A DNA stretch of 64,000 nt from Spirosoma sp. KCTC 42546. Lineage in GTDB: Bacteria; Bacteroidota; Bacteroidia; Cytophagales; Spirosomataceae. Numbering within the stretch: position 1 is the first letter of the stretch; the number at the start of each line of letters is the position of its first letter. The position numbers and the translations under genes are program-made. Where the stretch lies: positions 310,001 through 374,000 of the forward strand of contig NZ_CP041360.1 in the NCBI RefSeq assembly GCF_006965485.1. Reading direction: 5' to 3'. Below the pieces are notes generated by a model, which worked only from the letters and a program-made list of their open reading frames with translations, was not told the DNA's origin and made no database searches. This document shows, in pieces, positions 9,160-16,808 of the stretch.

Positions 9160-9957
9160 ATGGCGGCTACTGTAACACACGATACCTTGACGACCGACTC
9201 GGAACAAGTGTTCGACAAAAAAACCTGGATGGGTGGTGTTGAACCTATGAAAGTGAGCTACGGCAAGCTGATGATGTGGTTCTTCCTAATCTCTGATACC
9301 TTCACGTTCTCTGCCTTACTGGTTACGTATGGCCTGATTCGCTATAGCTATCCAGCTTGGGATCCGGCCATTTATGGGGAAGTGTTCAAATTTTCGAACC
9401 TTTATTGGCCAACACCCGAAATGGTGTACGCATCTGTACCATTTTTACATGGTGTACATGCGCCACTGATTTTCGTCGGGATCATGACATTTATCCTCAT
9501 TTTTAGTAGCGTTACTATGGTACTTGCCGTAGAAGCAGGCCACCGTATGGATCGGGCTGATGTGGAAAAATATATGCTCTGGACGATTCTGGGTGGTTTG
9601 ACTTTCTTGGGAAGTCAGGCTTGGGAATGGTCACACTTTATCCATGGGACAGAAACCGGTACAACCATCAGCGAAATTGTGAATGGCCAAACCATACAAC
9701 GCACTATTTTTGGTGCTAACCTGGTAGAAAATCAATATGGCCCTCCAGCTTTTGCCGACTTGTTTTTCTTTATCACAGGTTTTCACGGTACGCACGTATT
9801 TAGTGGTGTTGTGCTCAATATTCTGATTTTCTATCGGGCTGCAACAGGTTTATATGATCGTCGTGGTCATTATGAAATGGTTGAGAAAGTAGGTCTATAT
9901 TGGCACTTTGTCGATCTTGTTTGGGTATTTGTTTTTACGTTCTTCTATCTGGTCTAA
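9160..9957 (+). CDS. coxC: Cytochrome c oxidase subunit III (second copy)
   Basis: This 265-residue subunit III is the larger of the tandem pair. It contains about five to six helices, an extended periplasmic loop between the third and fourth (about residues 160-195), the conserved FFFITGFHGTHVFSGV histidine motif and the C-terminal LYWHFVDLVWVFVFTFFYLV signature. Subunit III stabilises subunit I and keeps proton uptake steady. It starts 15 bp after the shorter copy and is followed by subunit IV with a 16-bp gap. Confidence 0.92.
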   Translation: MAATVTHDTLTTDSEQVFDKKTWMGGVEPMKVSYGKLMMWFFLISDTFTFSALLVTYGLIRYSYPAWDPAIYGEVFKFSNLYWPTPEMVYASVPFLHGVHAPLIFVGIMTFILIFSSVTMVLAVEAGHRMDRADVEKYMLWTILGGLTFLGSQAWEWSHFIHGTETGTTISEIVNGQTIQRTIFGANLVENQYGPPAFADLFFFITGFHGTHVFSGVVLNILIFYRAATGLYDRRGHYEMVEKVGLYWHFVDLVWVFVFTFFYLV

Positions 9958-9973
9958 TAACTGCATTTCTACA

Positions 9974-10309
9974 ATGTCTGATCACTCACACGGAACCCAC
10001 GAGGTTGGAGAAATTCCACCCGCTAATACAGGTCTTATCTGGCGTACGTTTATAATTCTATCTGTCATTACAGCATTTGAATTTACGCTGGCTTATTTAA
10101 TGAAAGCCGGAACCTTACGGACTTCCATCTTCGTCCTGATGACGTTGGTAAAAGCTTTCTATATTGTTGGCGAATTCATGCACTTAAAGCATGAAGTTAA
10201 AAGCCTCATTTGGGCCATTGTCATTCCGGTAGTTTTTATCATCTGGTTACTGGTTGCTCTATTAACTGAAGGTGGTGCTATAGGCAACGCAGTTTTTGGA
10301 TTTCATTAA
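9974..10309 (+). CDS. Cytochrome c oxidase subunit IV
   Basis: A 111-residue protein with three membrane helices, matching the small prokaryotic subunit IV of caa3/aa3 oxidases (CyoD-like). The ATG at 9974 was chosen because it starts just after the coxC stop; a longer reading from 9908 would overlap coxC by 50 bases and add a non-homologous extension. The N-terminus MSDHSHGTHEVGEIP is His-rich, as in ActF and CoxA. The motif KAFYIVGEFMHLKHE in the second helix region is typical of the family. Confidence 0.88.
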   Translation: MSDHSHGTHEVGEIPPANTGLIWRTFIILSVITAFEFTLAYLMKAGTLRTSIFVLMTLVKAFYIVGEFMHLKHEVKSLIWAIVIPVVFIIWLLVALLTEGGAIGNAVFGFH

Positions 10310-10312
10310 CGT

Positions 10313-11023
10313 ATGACAACTACTCGGAAAGCCGGGATCCTGCTCGCTACGCTGCTGGTCCCGGCTTTGCTGTATCTATTCCTCAGGTTTGGTACGCAGA
10401 ATCACTATGTATTGGGCAGGTATTTACCCAAAATAGACTCAACAAAAGGTGAACCCCTAATGGGCAAGGTCAAACTTCCAGATGGAAGTGTAGTAACCGA
10501 TACCCTATATAATCACATTCCTGACTTTAAGCTGATTGATCAGGACGGTAAAACGATTGATCAATCTATAGTAAAGAATAAGATTTACGTAGCCAGCTTT
10601 TTCTTCACACGCTGTGGTACAATTTGTCCTCGAATTTCATCTCAGCTTACCCGAGTACAGGATATTTTTATTAACAACCCTACAATCCTGTTTCTATCAC
10701 ATACGGTAGATCCAGAACATGATCGCCCGGAACAACTTAAAGCCTATGCGCAGAAGTACCATGCTATCCCTGGCAGATGGTATTTTCTAACGGGTAACAA
10801 AACAGATATTTATAATCTGGCAATGCATGGCTATTATCTGCCAACCGTAGATGCAGGCTTAAAAGAGGGCAAACCCGACGAAACTTTTATCCATAGCGAA
10901 AAGTTGGTATTGGTAGATAAAGAGGGGATTGTCAGAGGATTTTACGATGGCACAGATAAAGAAGATGTAGACCGTTTAGTGCTAGAAATTAGAGTGTTAT
11001 TGGATATTTACAGTAAAGAATAA
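10313..11023 (+). CDS. Sco1/SenC copper chaperone
   Basis: A Sco-family thioredoxin-like protein that delivers copper to, or reduces, the CuA site of subunit II. It has one N-terminal membrane anchor (about residues 8-26) and a periplasmic domain of about 200 residues. The copper-binding cysteines are C101 and C105 in TRCGTICP, and the third ligand is H194 in ETFIHSEKLVLVD. The position directly after the oxidase subunits and the complete metal site make the role in oxidase assembly secure. The protein ends 11 bp before the DUF420 gene. Confidence 0.94.
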   Translation: MTTTRKAGILLATLLVPALLYLFLRFGTQNHYVLGRYLPKIDSTKGEPLMGKVKLPDGSVVTDTLYNHIPDFKLIDQDGKTIDQSIVKNKIYVASFFFTRCGTICPRISSQLTRVQDIFINNPTILFLSHTVDPEHDRPEQLKAYAQKYHAIPGRWYFLTGNKTDIYNLAMHGYYLPTVDAGLKEGKPDETFIHSEKLVLVDKEGIVRGFYDGTDKEDVDRLVLEIRVLLDIYSKE

Positions 11024-11034
11024 TTCATTGAAGC

Positions 11035-11577
11035 ATGCAAACTGTACAACCAGTTCAGGAACAAAAAGCGAATCGAGTAATTAATGCGCTGGCACTGGCT
11101 ATCCCAATTGCTGTAGCAGTCTTATTGGGTATACGCCAGAAAGTTGATTTGGGAGATTGGACAACTTATTTACCACATATAAATGGCATTATTAATTCAC
11201 TAACGACAGTCTTACTGTTAATGGGATTTTATTTCATTAAACAGAAAAATGTGGAAGCGCATAAGCGAACTATGTTAACCGCTTTCGCCTTTGGGTCGTT
11301 GTTTTTAGTGAGTTATGTGCTCTATCATCTAACAAACGAATCAACACCGTTTGGTGGAGAAGGATGGATTCGTCCGGTCTATTATTTCCTGTTAGTATCA
11401 CACATTGCTCTGTCGGTGGTTGTTGTATGGTTTGTATTAAGGGCCGTTTATTATGCCATAAGTGGTCAAATTACACGCCATAAGCAGACGGTAAAATATG
11501 CCTTCCCAATCTGGTTATACGTTAGCATTACAGGAGTGATTGTATATTTGATGATTAAACCATATTACCTTCACTAA
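11035..11577 (+). CDS. DUF420 membrane protein (CtaM-like)
   Basis: A 180-residue protein with about five membrane helices of the DUF420 family. A member of this family, CtaM in Staphylococcus aureus, is needed to mature heme-A oxidases, and the position after Sco in an oxidase operon agrees with an assembly role. Conserved polar residues lie in helices or short loops: LPHINGIINSL, KQKNVEAHKRTM, LYHLTNE and ISHIALS-like VSHIALSVVV. The histidines may bind heme or copper, which is inference. It begins 11 bp after the Sco gene. Confidence 0.85.
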   Translation: MQTVQPVQEQKANRVINALALAIPIAVAVLLGIRQKVDLGDWTTYLPHINGIINSLTTVLLLMGFYFIKQKNVEAHKRTMLTAFAFGSLFLVSYVLYHLTNESTPFGGEGWIRPVYYFLLVSHIALSVVVVWFVLRAVYYAISGQITRHKQTVKYAFPIWLYVSITGVIVYLMIKPYYLH

Positions 11578-11589
11578 TTAAGAAAAGGT

Positions 11590-11871
11590 ATGAGAAGCTG
11601 GAAAGTATGTTTGGTAGTTATAGCATTATTGGCTGTTACGCCTGACTTGATGGCACAATGCGCCATGTGTAGAGGGACCGTTGAGAGCACCGTTAGCAAT
11701 GGGCGTAGTATTGTAGCATCTGACCTGAATTTGGGCATATTATATTTATTAATGGCTCCTTACCTTATTGTTGCGTCAATCGCCTATCTATGGTATCGGA
11801 ACAGTAAACGAGAGCATGGAAGACGTATCGAAATTACAGGCCGCGTTAAACGGGCTTTGTCCCAGGTGTAG
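11590..11871 (+). CDS. Small secreted CxxC membrane protein
   Basis: I do not recognise a named family. The 93-residue protein has a signal peptide ending near LMAQ (residues 1-22), a CAMC motif at about residues 24-27 that would face the periplasm, a short polar stretch, one membrane helix (about 48-66) and a basic cytoplasmic tail. It lies 12 bp after the DUF420 gene and overlaps the DUF983 gene, so it belongs to the oxidase operon. A thiol or copper-handling accessory role is plausible by motif and context but unproven. Confidence 0.8.
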   Translation: MRSWKVCLVVIALLAVTPDLMAQCAMCRGTVESTVSNGRSIVASDLNLGILYLLMAPYLIVASIAYLWYRNSKREHGRRIEITGRVKRALSQV

Positions 11872-12193
11872 AAAAGGCAAAATTTTTAAAAAGCCATTCT
11901 ACTCACCAAAAGGATTTGATGAAATGTATGAGCATTGCCCGCATTGTGGGCTACGCTATGAAGTTGAGCCAGGCTATTTTATTGGAGCCATGTATGTCAG
12001 TTATGCCATTTCCGGTGGAGTGGCTTTAGTAATTGGCTTTTTATTGTTTTACCTGGGTCATGATCCAGAAGGCTGGGTGTATGCAGCCGTGGTTGCACCT
12101 GCGATGCTCGTAATTGCTCCTATAAACTTTCGAATATCGCGCGTTATTTGGCTACACTATGTAGCAGGTATTAGATATATAAAAGGGCTTTAA
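11816..12193 (+). CDS. DUF983 membrane protein
   Basis: A 125-residue DUF983 protein with an N-terminal zinc-ribbon-like motif, CPRC (about residues 15-18) and CPHC (about 42-45), followed by two membrane helices (about 60-80 and 88-106). The function of DUF983 is not established; it often sits in oxidase or cytochrome operons. The ATG at 11816 was preferred over a TTG at 11768: it is the first ATG, starts 11 codons before the CPRC motif, and gives a 56-bp overlap with the previous gene. Its stop codon lies in the loop of the operon terminator. Confidence 0.85.
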   Translation: MEDVSKLQAALNGLCPRCRKGKIFKKPFYSPKGFDEMYEHCPHCGLRYEVEPGYFIGAMYVSYAISGGVALVIGFLLFYLGHDPEGWVYAAVVAPAMLVIAPINFRISRVIWLHYVAGIRYIKGL

Positions 12194-12207
12194 GAAGCCC
12201 TTTTTTT
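12181..12207 (+). terminator. Intrinsic terminator of the respiratory operon
   Basis: A 10-bp stem (12181-12190 with 12195-12204) with a 4-nt loop is followed by T residues to 12207. The stop codon of the DUF983 gene (12191-12193) forms most of the loop, so translation and termination are tightly juxtaposed. Confidence 0.9.
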
Positions 12208-12282
12208 ATGGGCAAAAAAAAATTGTAGCTCATGCAACCTATACACTACTATCTTGCATCTTGCCAGTGAACCTAAACAAAT

Positions 12283-12861
12283 ATGCTTCGACTTATACCG
12301 TTTTTTACGACTGAAGCGCAGTTGATTGCTGCCTTAAAGCGTGGTGAAGGCCGCGCTCATAAAGTCGTATATGAGCGGTTTGCCGGTAAGATGCTAGCCG
12401 TGTGCACACGTTATTGTGCTAACCGGGACGATGCCGAAGAGGTAATGCTGGATGGGTTTATGCGGGTGTTTGAAAAAATTGAACAGTTTCGGGAGGATGG
12501 GAGCTTTGAGGGCTGGATACGGCGTGTGATGGTGACAGAATCACTTATGTTTTTACGGAAGAATAAACAGTGGCGACAGGAGATACCAATTGAGGATGTT
12601 GTGGTAGAACCTGATTATGTCTGGGCAGACACGGCAGTCAATGAAAATGATTTACTCCGAATTGTGAATCAATTACCCGATGGCTATCGTACTGTGTTTA
12701 ACCTGTATGCAATTGAGGGGTATGCACATGCCGAAATCGCGGAAATGTTAGGTATTTCTGAAGGAACATCAAAATCACAATTGAGCCGGGCAAGAACGTT
12801 GTTACAGGCAAATTTGAAGAAATTAGAACACGAACCATCACTGCATCAGCGGGTTGGCTAA
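12283..12861 (+). CDS. ECF-type RNA polymerase sigma factor
   Basis: A 192-residue sigma-70 family protein of the ECF group. Region 2 spans about residues 25-95 and includes DDAEEVMLDGFMRVFEKI and the promoter-melting WIRRVMVTESLMFLRK. Region 4 spans about 122-180 and carries the helix-turn-helix AHAEIAEMLGISEGTSKSQL. Length and domain content are complete. It is the first gene of a three-gene unit with a membrane-anchored protein (10-bp gap) and an outer-membrane barrel (4-bp overlap), the arrangement of envelope-sensing ECF systems. The upstream gap holds only the previous terminator and about 75 bp with no clear TAnnTTTG element. Confidence 0.92.
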   Translation: MLRLIPFFTTEAQLIAALKRGEGRAHKVVYERFAGKMLAVCTRYCANRDDAEEVMLDGFMRVFEKIEQFREDGSFEGWIRRVMVTESLMFLRKNKQWRQEIPIEDVVVEPDYVWADTAVNENDLLRIVNQLPDGYRTVFNLYAIEGYAHAEIAEMLGISEGTSKSQLSRARTLLQANLKKLEHEPSLHQRVG

Positions 12862-12871
12862 CATAATTGCT

Positions 12872-13801
12872 ATGAAAAAACAGTCAGAAAATCAGCCAAT
12901 TGATGATCTGTTTGCCCGGAAATTGGGTAATATGTCCCTGCCGCCAAGCGCTGATGGCTTTGAGCGGCTACAGGCGCGTATGGGCAAAGGTAAACAGGAG
13001 GAACGGGTAGTATTCTGGCGTAATCCAGACATACAGCGCTATATGGCTGCTGCTGCCTGCCTGCTCTTAGTGTGCTTGTTTGGATGGCTATATTGGCCAT
13101 CAGGTAGTAAGGTCACTATTGATGGAATACAAGTAGCGACTACTCAAACGCATAAAATCACTTCAACGGTTAAAAAGCCAGATCAACACGTAGAGAAGCG
13201 TGTGGATCAATCAATCGACCCAGACGCAATCCATACTCGTCCAAAACAGAATATAGCTGCCGAACAGCTGGCGGAGGTGAATAAACCACAGACGATTCAT
13301 GAACGAAATATCGTTTCCAGGAACCCGTCTGCTGACGTTTTTAAACCAGCTCGTAAGTCTGTATCAATTGACCGAAATGAACCAGTTCTGGCGCAGACAA
13401 CCCCAGTAGCTCCTAAACCCAAGCCAGATGTAATAACGCCAGTTGTAGTACTACCAACTAACCCGTCAACAACTGAACAGGTAGCCGACAATAAGCAAGT
13501 GATAAAATCTGCACCAGCCGCTGAACGGGTTCTGGTTGTAACGATTGCTGAACCGGAAGCGTTAGTTGCTGCTCGCCAGGCTGCTAAGGCGTCCATTGAT
13601 GAGAAGCCCGTAGTGGCAGTCAGTGACAAACCAGAAAAAGAAACCAAAGCGGGTGGTTTGTGGCAGCAGGTCAAACGGATTAAACAAGGGGAAGTATTGG
13701 CTCGTCAGGATAACCCAAGCGATGATGAACGGGGTTTACTCGGCCGGGCATATAGTGGCTTGAAACACAGTTTAGATAAAGATAAATCAGCTAAACAATG
13801 A
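12872..13801 (+). CDS. Single-pass membrane protein, putative anti-sigma factor
   Basis: No named family is obvious. The 309-residue protein has a cytoplasmic N-terminal segment of about 57 residues (DDLFARKLGNMSLPPS opens it), one membrane helix (about 58-76), a long low-complexity periplasmic stretch rich in Val, Pro, Lys and Thr (about 80-270), and a short basic C-terminal motif. The topology and position right after an ECF sigma gene fit an anti-sigma factor, but no zinc-binding HxxxCxxC motif is visible. The ATG at 12872 was preferred over a TTG at 12854. The last four bases overlap the next gene (ATGA), indicating coupling. Confidence 0.75.
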   Translation: MKKQSENQPIDDLFARKLGNMSLPPSADGFERLQARMGKGKQEERVVFWRNPDIQRYMAAAACLLLVCLFGWLYWPSGSKVTIDGIQVATTQTHKITSTVKKPDQHVEKRVDQSIDPDAIHTRPKQNIAAEQLAEVNKPQTIHERNIVSRNPSADVFKPARKSVSIDRNEPVLAQTTPVAPKPKPDVITPVVVLPTNPSTTEQVADNKQVIKSAPAAERVLVVTIAEPEALVAARQAAKASIDEKPVVAVSDKPEKETKAGGLWQQVKRIKQGEVLARQDNPSDDERGLLGRAYSGLKHSLDKDKSAKQ

Positions 13802-14823
13802 ATAGGGGATTGTTTTTGGTCGCAGCAGCAACCATATTTTTCATGACGTTAGCGACTCAGGCTAAACCACTCAGCCCAACCGATTCGTTGGTCATTCGGT
13901 TTGCGAACCGCACGCGTTTGGTAATTTATGGGCCGGATAAGGCTAGTATTCAGGCCTTGTCGAATTATGACCTCAATAAAATCGTGCGAGAAATGGGCAT
14001 GAAACTGGATTCTGTACCCGGTGGGCCAACCGCTATTTCGCAGGATGGTGGACGCTTTCTGAAAGATACCGTTCTTGTCGTAACCAAGAAAAAAGATGGG
14101 GTTACGATTGTTATTAATGGTAATAGCGACACGACTAAACTAGCTGAATCGCAAAAAGATAGAGATAAAAAGCAGTATGAAGAAGCCTCTCAACGAGCGA
14201 AACGTAGGAGAGAGGGAGGGAATTTTGATTATGGGGTGAGCATTGGGTTGAACAACTTCATTCAGCAAAGTACATCCGTTGCATATCCTGAAGATAGTTA
14301 TGATCTACAGCCTTTGGGTTCACGTTACTTTGCACTATCGATGGGAGCAATGCCAACTATTATCCGTGGAAAATATGCATCATTGAAGTTATACTACGGC
14401 GTTGAAGTAGCCTGGAACAACTTCATGTTTGAAGGAAATAACGTGGCCGAAAAGACGGCTACAGGTGTAGCTTTTCCTGATGCAGGCCGTGACCTACAAA
14501 AAAGTAAGTTGACCGTTTGTACCATTGGGGTTCCGGTTGTGCCACGGGTTACGTTCTATAATAGTGATGGCCGCAAGGTTTGCCACATCGGCCTGGGTGG
14601 TTATGTAAACTACCGACTTGATAGTTATCGGAAGATCAAAGAAGCGGATGGAAGCAGAGACCGTCGGCATTCGGATTATTACCTAACTAATATTCGCTAC
14701 GGGTTGATGGCTCATTTGGGTATTCGTAGCCTGGATTTTTTTGTGAAGTATGACATGAGTCCATTATTCGAAGCAGGTAAAGGGCCGGATGTTCGCACTT
14801 TAGCATTTGGTATTGGCTTCTAA
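13798..14823 (+). CDS. Putative outer-membrane beta-barrel protein
   Basis: A 341-residue exported protein with a signal peptide (about 1-22, cleavage near TQAKP). Residues 25-135 form a soluble region with a lysine-rich linker, followed from about 140 by alternating aromatic and polar strands (FDYGVSIGLNNFIQQS, YFALSMGAMPTIIRGK) and a C-terminal strand ending VRTLAFGIGF, typical of small outer-membrane barrels. Coupled translation with the putative anti-sigma gene suggests it is either the sensed component or a target of the sigma factor. No substrate can be inferred. Confidence 0.75.
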   Translation: MNRGLFLVAAATIFFMTLATQAKPLSPTDSLVIRFANRTRLVIYGPDKASIQALSNYDLNKIVREMGMKLDSVPGGPTAISQDGGRFLKDTVLVVTKKKDGVTIVINGNSDTTKLAESQKDRDKKQYEEASQRAKRRREGGNFDYGVSIGLNNFIQQSTSVAYPEDSYDLQPLGSRYFALSMGAMPTIIRGKYASLKLYYGVEVAWNNFMFEGNNVAEKTATGVAFPDAGRDLQKSKLTVCTIGVPVVPRVTFYNSDGRKVCHIGLGGYVNYRLDSYRKIKEADGSRDRRHSDYYLTNIRYGLMAHLGIRSLDFFVKYDMSPLFEAGKGPDVRTLAFGIGF

Positions 14824-14826
14824 ACT

Positions 14827-15651
14827 ATGCCAGAAAAATCTATTTCTATCATTGGCCTGGGTTGGCTAGGGCTGCCATTAGCTAAGCAATTACTAGTGGA
14901 AGACTTTCGGGTAAAGGGCAGTACAACATCAGTTGAGAAAGCTGCTTTGTTAAGACAGAATGGCATCGAGACATGTTCACTCCAGCTAACCCCTGAGCCA
15001 GTTGGCGACCTTACTCAATTACTTCAGACTGATACGCTGATTATTAATGTTCCACCCAAAGCTGGAAAACTAGGCGAAGATTTTCATCCGACACAGGTTA
15101 ATTCTCTAACGGATGCAATACGCCAATCGTCAATAAAGCATATCATCTACGTTAGCTCCACATCCGTTTATCCTGAATTAAATCGGATTATTGTCGAACA
15201 GGATGTTACAGAGCTTCAGCAATCTGCCTCACAAGGAATAACTAAGGCTGAACAGTTGGTTCAAAGCCTTACTCCCAAACGGCTTGTAACGATACTCCGC
15301 TGCGGAGGGCTGATGGGTTACGATCGTATTCCAGGTAAATACATTGCTGGACGGACGGTTGACAGTGGAAATGTACCCGTCAACTACCTTCATCGCGACG
15401 ATGCTGTGGGAATCCTGACAGCTATCATTCGACAAAAAATAAGTGGAACGTTCAATGCTGTTGCGCCGGAACATCCTACGCGCGAAGCGATCTACCGGAA
15501 AAGCTGCGCTGATTTTGGGTATGAACTGCCCACATTCATTATTCCTGCTGACCCAGTCCCATACAAAGTAATTAGCGTACAGAAGCTGATTCAGGAAACG
15601 CAGTATCAGTTTCGGTACGCTAATCCACTAGATTTTTTTTATCACCTATGA
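14827..15651 (+). CDS. NAD(P)-binding epimerase-like protein (YeeZ-like)
   Basis: A 274-residue Rossmann protein of the extended SDR/NAD-dependent epimerase group, closest in layout to E. coli YeeZ. The dinucleotide motif is SIIGLGWLGLPLAKQL at residues 6-21. The segment IIYVSSTSVYPE (about 100-111) carries the conserved Ser-rich strand, but a canonical YxxxK is not clear, so catalytic activity is uncertain. It follows the barrel gene by 3 bp and may share its transcript, though function appears unrelated. Its end overlaps the convergent glycosyltransferase by 6 bp. Confidence 0.8.
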   Translation: MPEKSISIIGLGWLGLPLAKQLLVEDFRVKGSTTSVEKAALLRQNGIETCSLQLTPEPVGDLTQLLQTDTLIINVPPKAGKLGEDFHPTQVNSLTDAIRQSSIKHIIYVSSTSVYPELNRIIVEQDVTELQQSASQGITKAEQLVQSLTPKRLVTILRCGGLMGYDRIPGKYIAGRTVDSGNVPVNYLHRDDAVGILTAIIRQKISGTFNAVAPEHPTREAIYRKSCADFGYELPTFIIPADPVPYKVISVQKLIQETQYQFRYANPLDFFYHL

Positions 15652-16794
15652 CCGAAGTAAATGCCGAAGTCGAGTTTGCAAGAATCCTCCCGATGATGGC
15701 TTGCTTCGTGGGGTGGTTGCACGGTTTAGCGAGGCCAGAAACAGAAAGTAGCCTTGGGCGTGCCAGGTTCGAAAACGCTCGCTAAGCTGTTTATCATACT
15801 GAGGTAAGTAATCTATCAATTTGGTCAAGTCAAAGCGGTCTGAGGCCACACCAACGCCCGCACGCTGACCGTCGATGGCATTGCAAGCCTGTTCATAGTG
15901 ATTCGATTGGGGAATCATGAGCGCGGGTTTACCAAGATAAGCCGCTTCACACACAGACTCGAAGCCCGCCGTAGTCACAATGGCCTTGCAACGGGCCATA
16001 AATTCCAGAAAGCGTTTGCCATCAATCGCATGAAAGGTTAGTGTTTCGTCAATAACCTGATCGGCAACAGGTACCCCAGAATGAAATCCGTCCATGCGGA
16101 TGTCAGGATGTTGTTCATGCGCTTTAAGTAGCTCTACTTTCAGGCCGGACTGCGTAACATAGGCCAATAGGAAATCGCCCACAGATGGTTTCAGTTCTGT
16201 TACTTCCTGCCGAAGCAAGGGCGGTACAATACGCAGTCGTTGGCGGGGCTCGTCAGCTTGCTTGTCGAAAGACAAGGCGAGTAGCTCTTGCGCGCCAAAA
16301 CAGGTTAGCCGCGTATTTAGTTTGAAGGCCTGCCGATAAAACCATTGTCCTTTGGGGCGTTGAAAATTCGGATGAAAAGCCATGTATTGGTGGGCAATGC
16401 AGATCATCGGCACGGATGGGCGCAACAAGGCATAAGTCATTCCCCCAAGCATTTCGAAGAAATTAACGACCACATTGGGCTGCTCTGTTTCAATTATATC
16501 GCGCACTTTTTGCAGGCTACGCCAGAATGGTTTAGCGTAGCGGATCCCCTGCATAGTAGTTTTGAAGGGTTCGAGTTCATTAGTACCCGCATTATAAACC
16601 AACCCTGGGCTAAAAACCGGGGTAATGGGGGCAGTGAATTTCTCGCTAAAAAATGCGGGCACATCCCGTTCAGCAGTTACTCCAACGATGGCACCAATAA
16701 CTTCATGACCCGCTATTTTTAACAGCTGAGCCAGCGATAGAGCCTGCGTCAAATGGCCTCGTCCTTCACCTTGTACTAAGAATAAAACACGCAT
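15646..16794 (-). CDS. MurG-like glycosyltransferase
   Basis: A 382-residue GT-B fold glycosyltransferase. The N-terminus MRVLFLVQGEGRGHLTQALS is the glycine-rich acceptor loop seen in GT28/MurG relatives, and the C-terminal domain carries the donor-site pattern ATVTTAGFESVCEAAYLGKPALMIP-like region (about residues 270-295) followed by EQACNA. It is not MurG itself, which is expected elsewhere. It lies 14 bp after an LpxH-like phosphoesterase gene on the same strand, so the pair may modify a glycolipid or surface glycan. Substrates cannot be inferred. Confidence 0.8.
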   Translation of the reverse strand: MRVLFLVQGEGRGHLTQALSLAQLLKIAGHEVIGAIVGVTAERDVPAFFSEKFTAPITPVFSPGLVYNAGTNELEPFKTTMQGIRYAKPFWRSLQKVRDIIETEQPNVVVNFFEMLGGMTYALLRPSVPMICIAHQYMAFHPNFQRPKGQWFYRQAFKLNTRLTCFGAQELLALSFDKQADEPRQRLRIVPPLLRQEVTELKPSVGDFLLAYVTQSGLKVELLKAHEQHPDIRMDGFHSGVPVADQVIDETLTFHAIDGKRFLEFMARCKAIVTTAGFESVCEAAYLGKPALMIPQSNHYEQACNAIDGQRAGVGVASDRFDLTKLIDYLPQYDKQLSERFRTWHAQGYFLFLASLNRATTPRSKPSSGGFLQTRLRHLLRS

Positions 16795-16808
16795 AAATCA
16801 AAGAGAGA

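Noticed and set aside
13297..13674. 125-residue reading frame on the minus strand
   Set aside because: It lies entirely inside the sigma-partner gene, which has the better coding pattern and coupling; no homology-like motifs are present.
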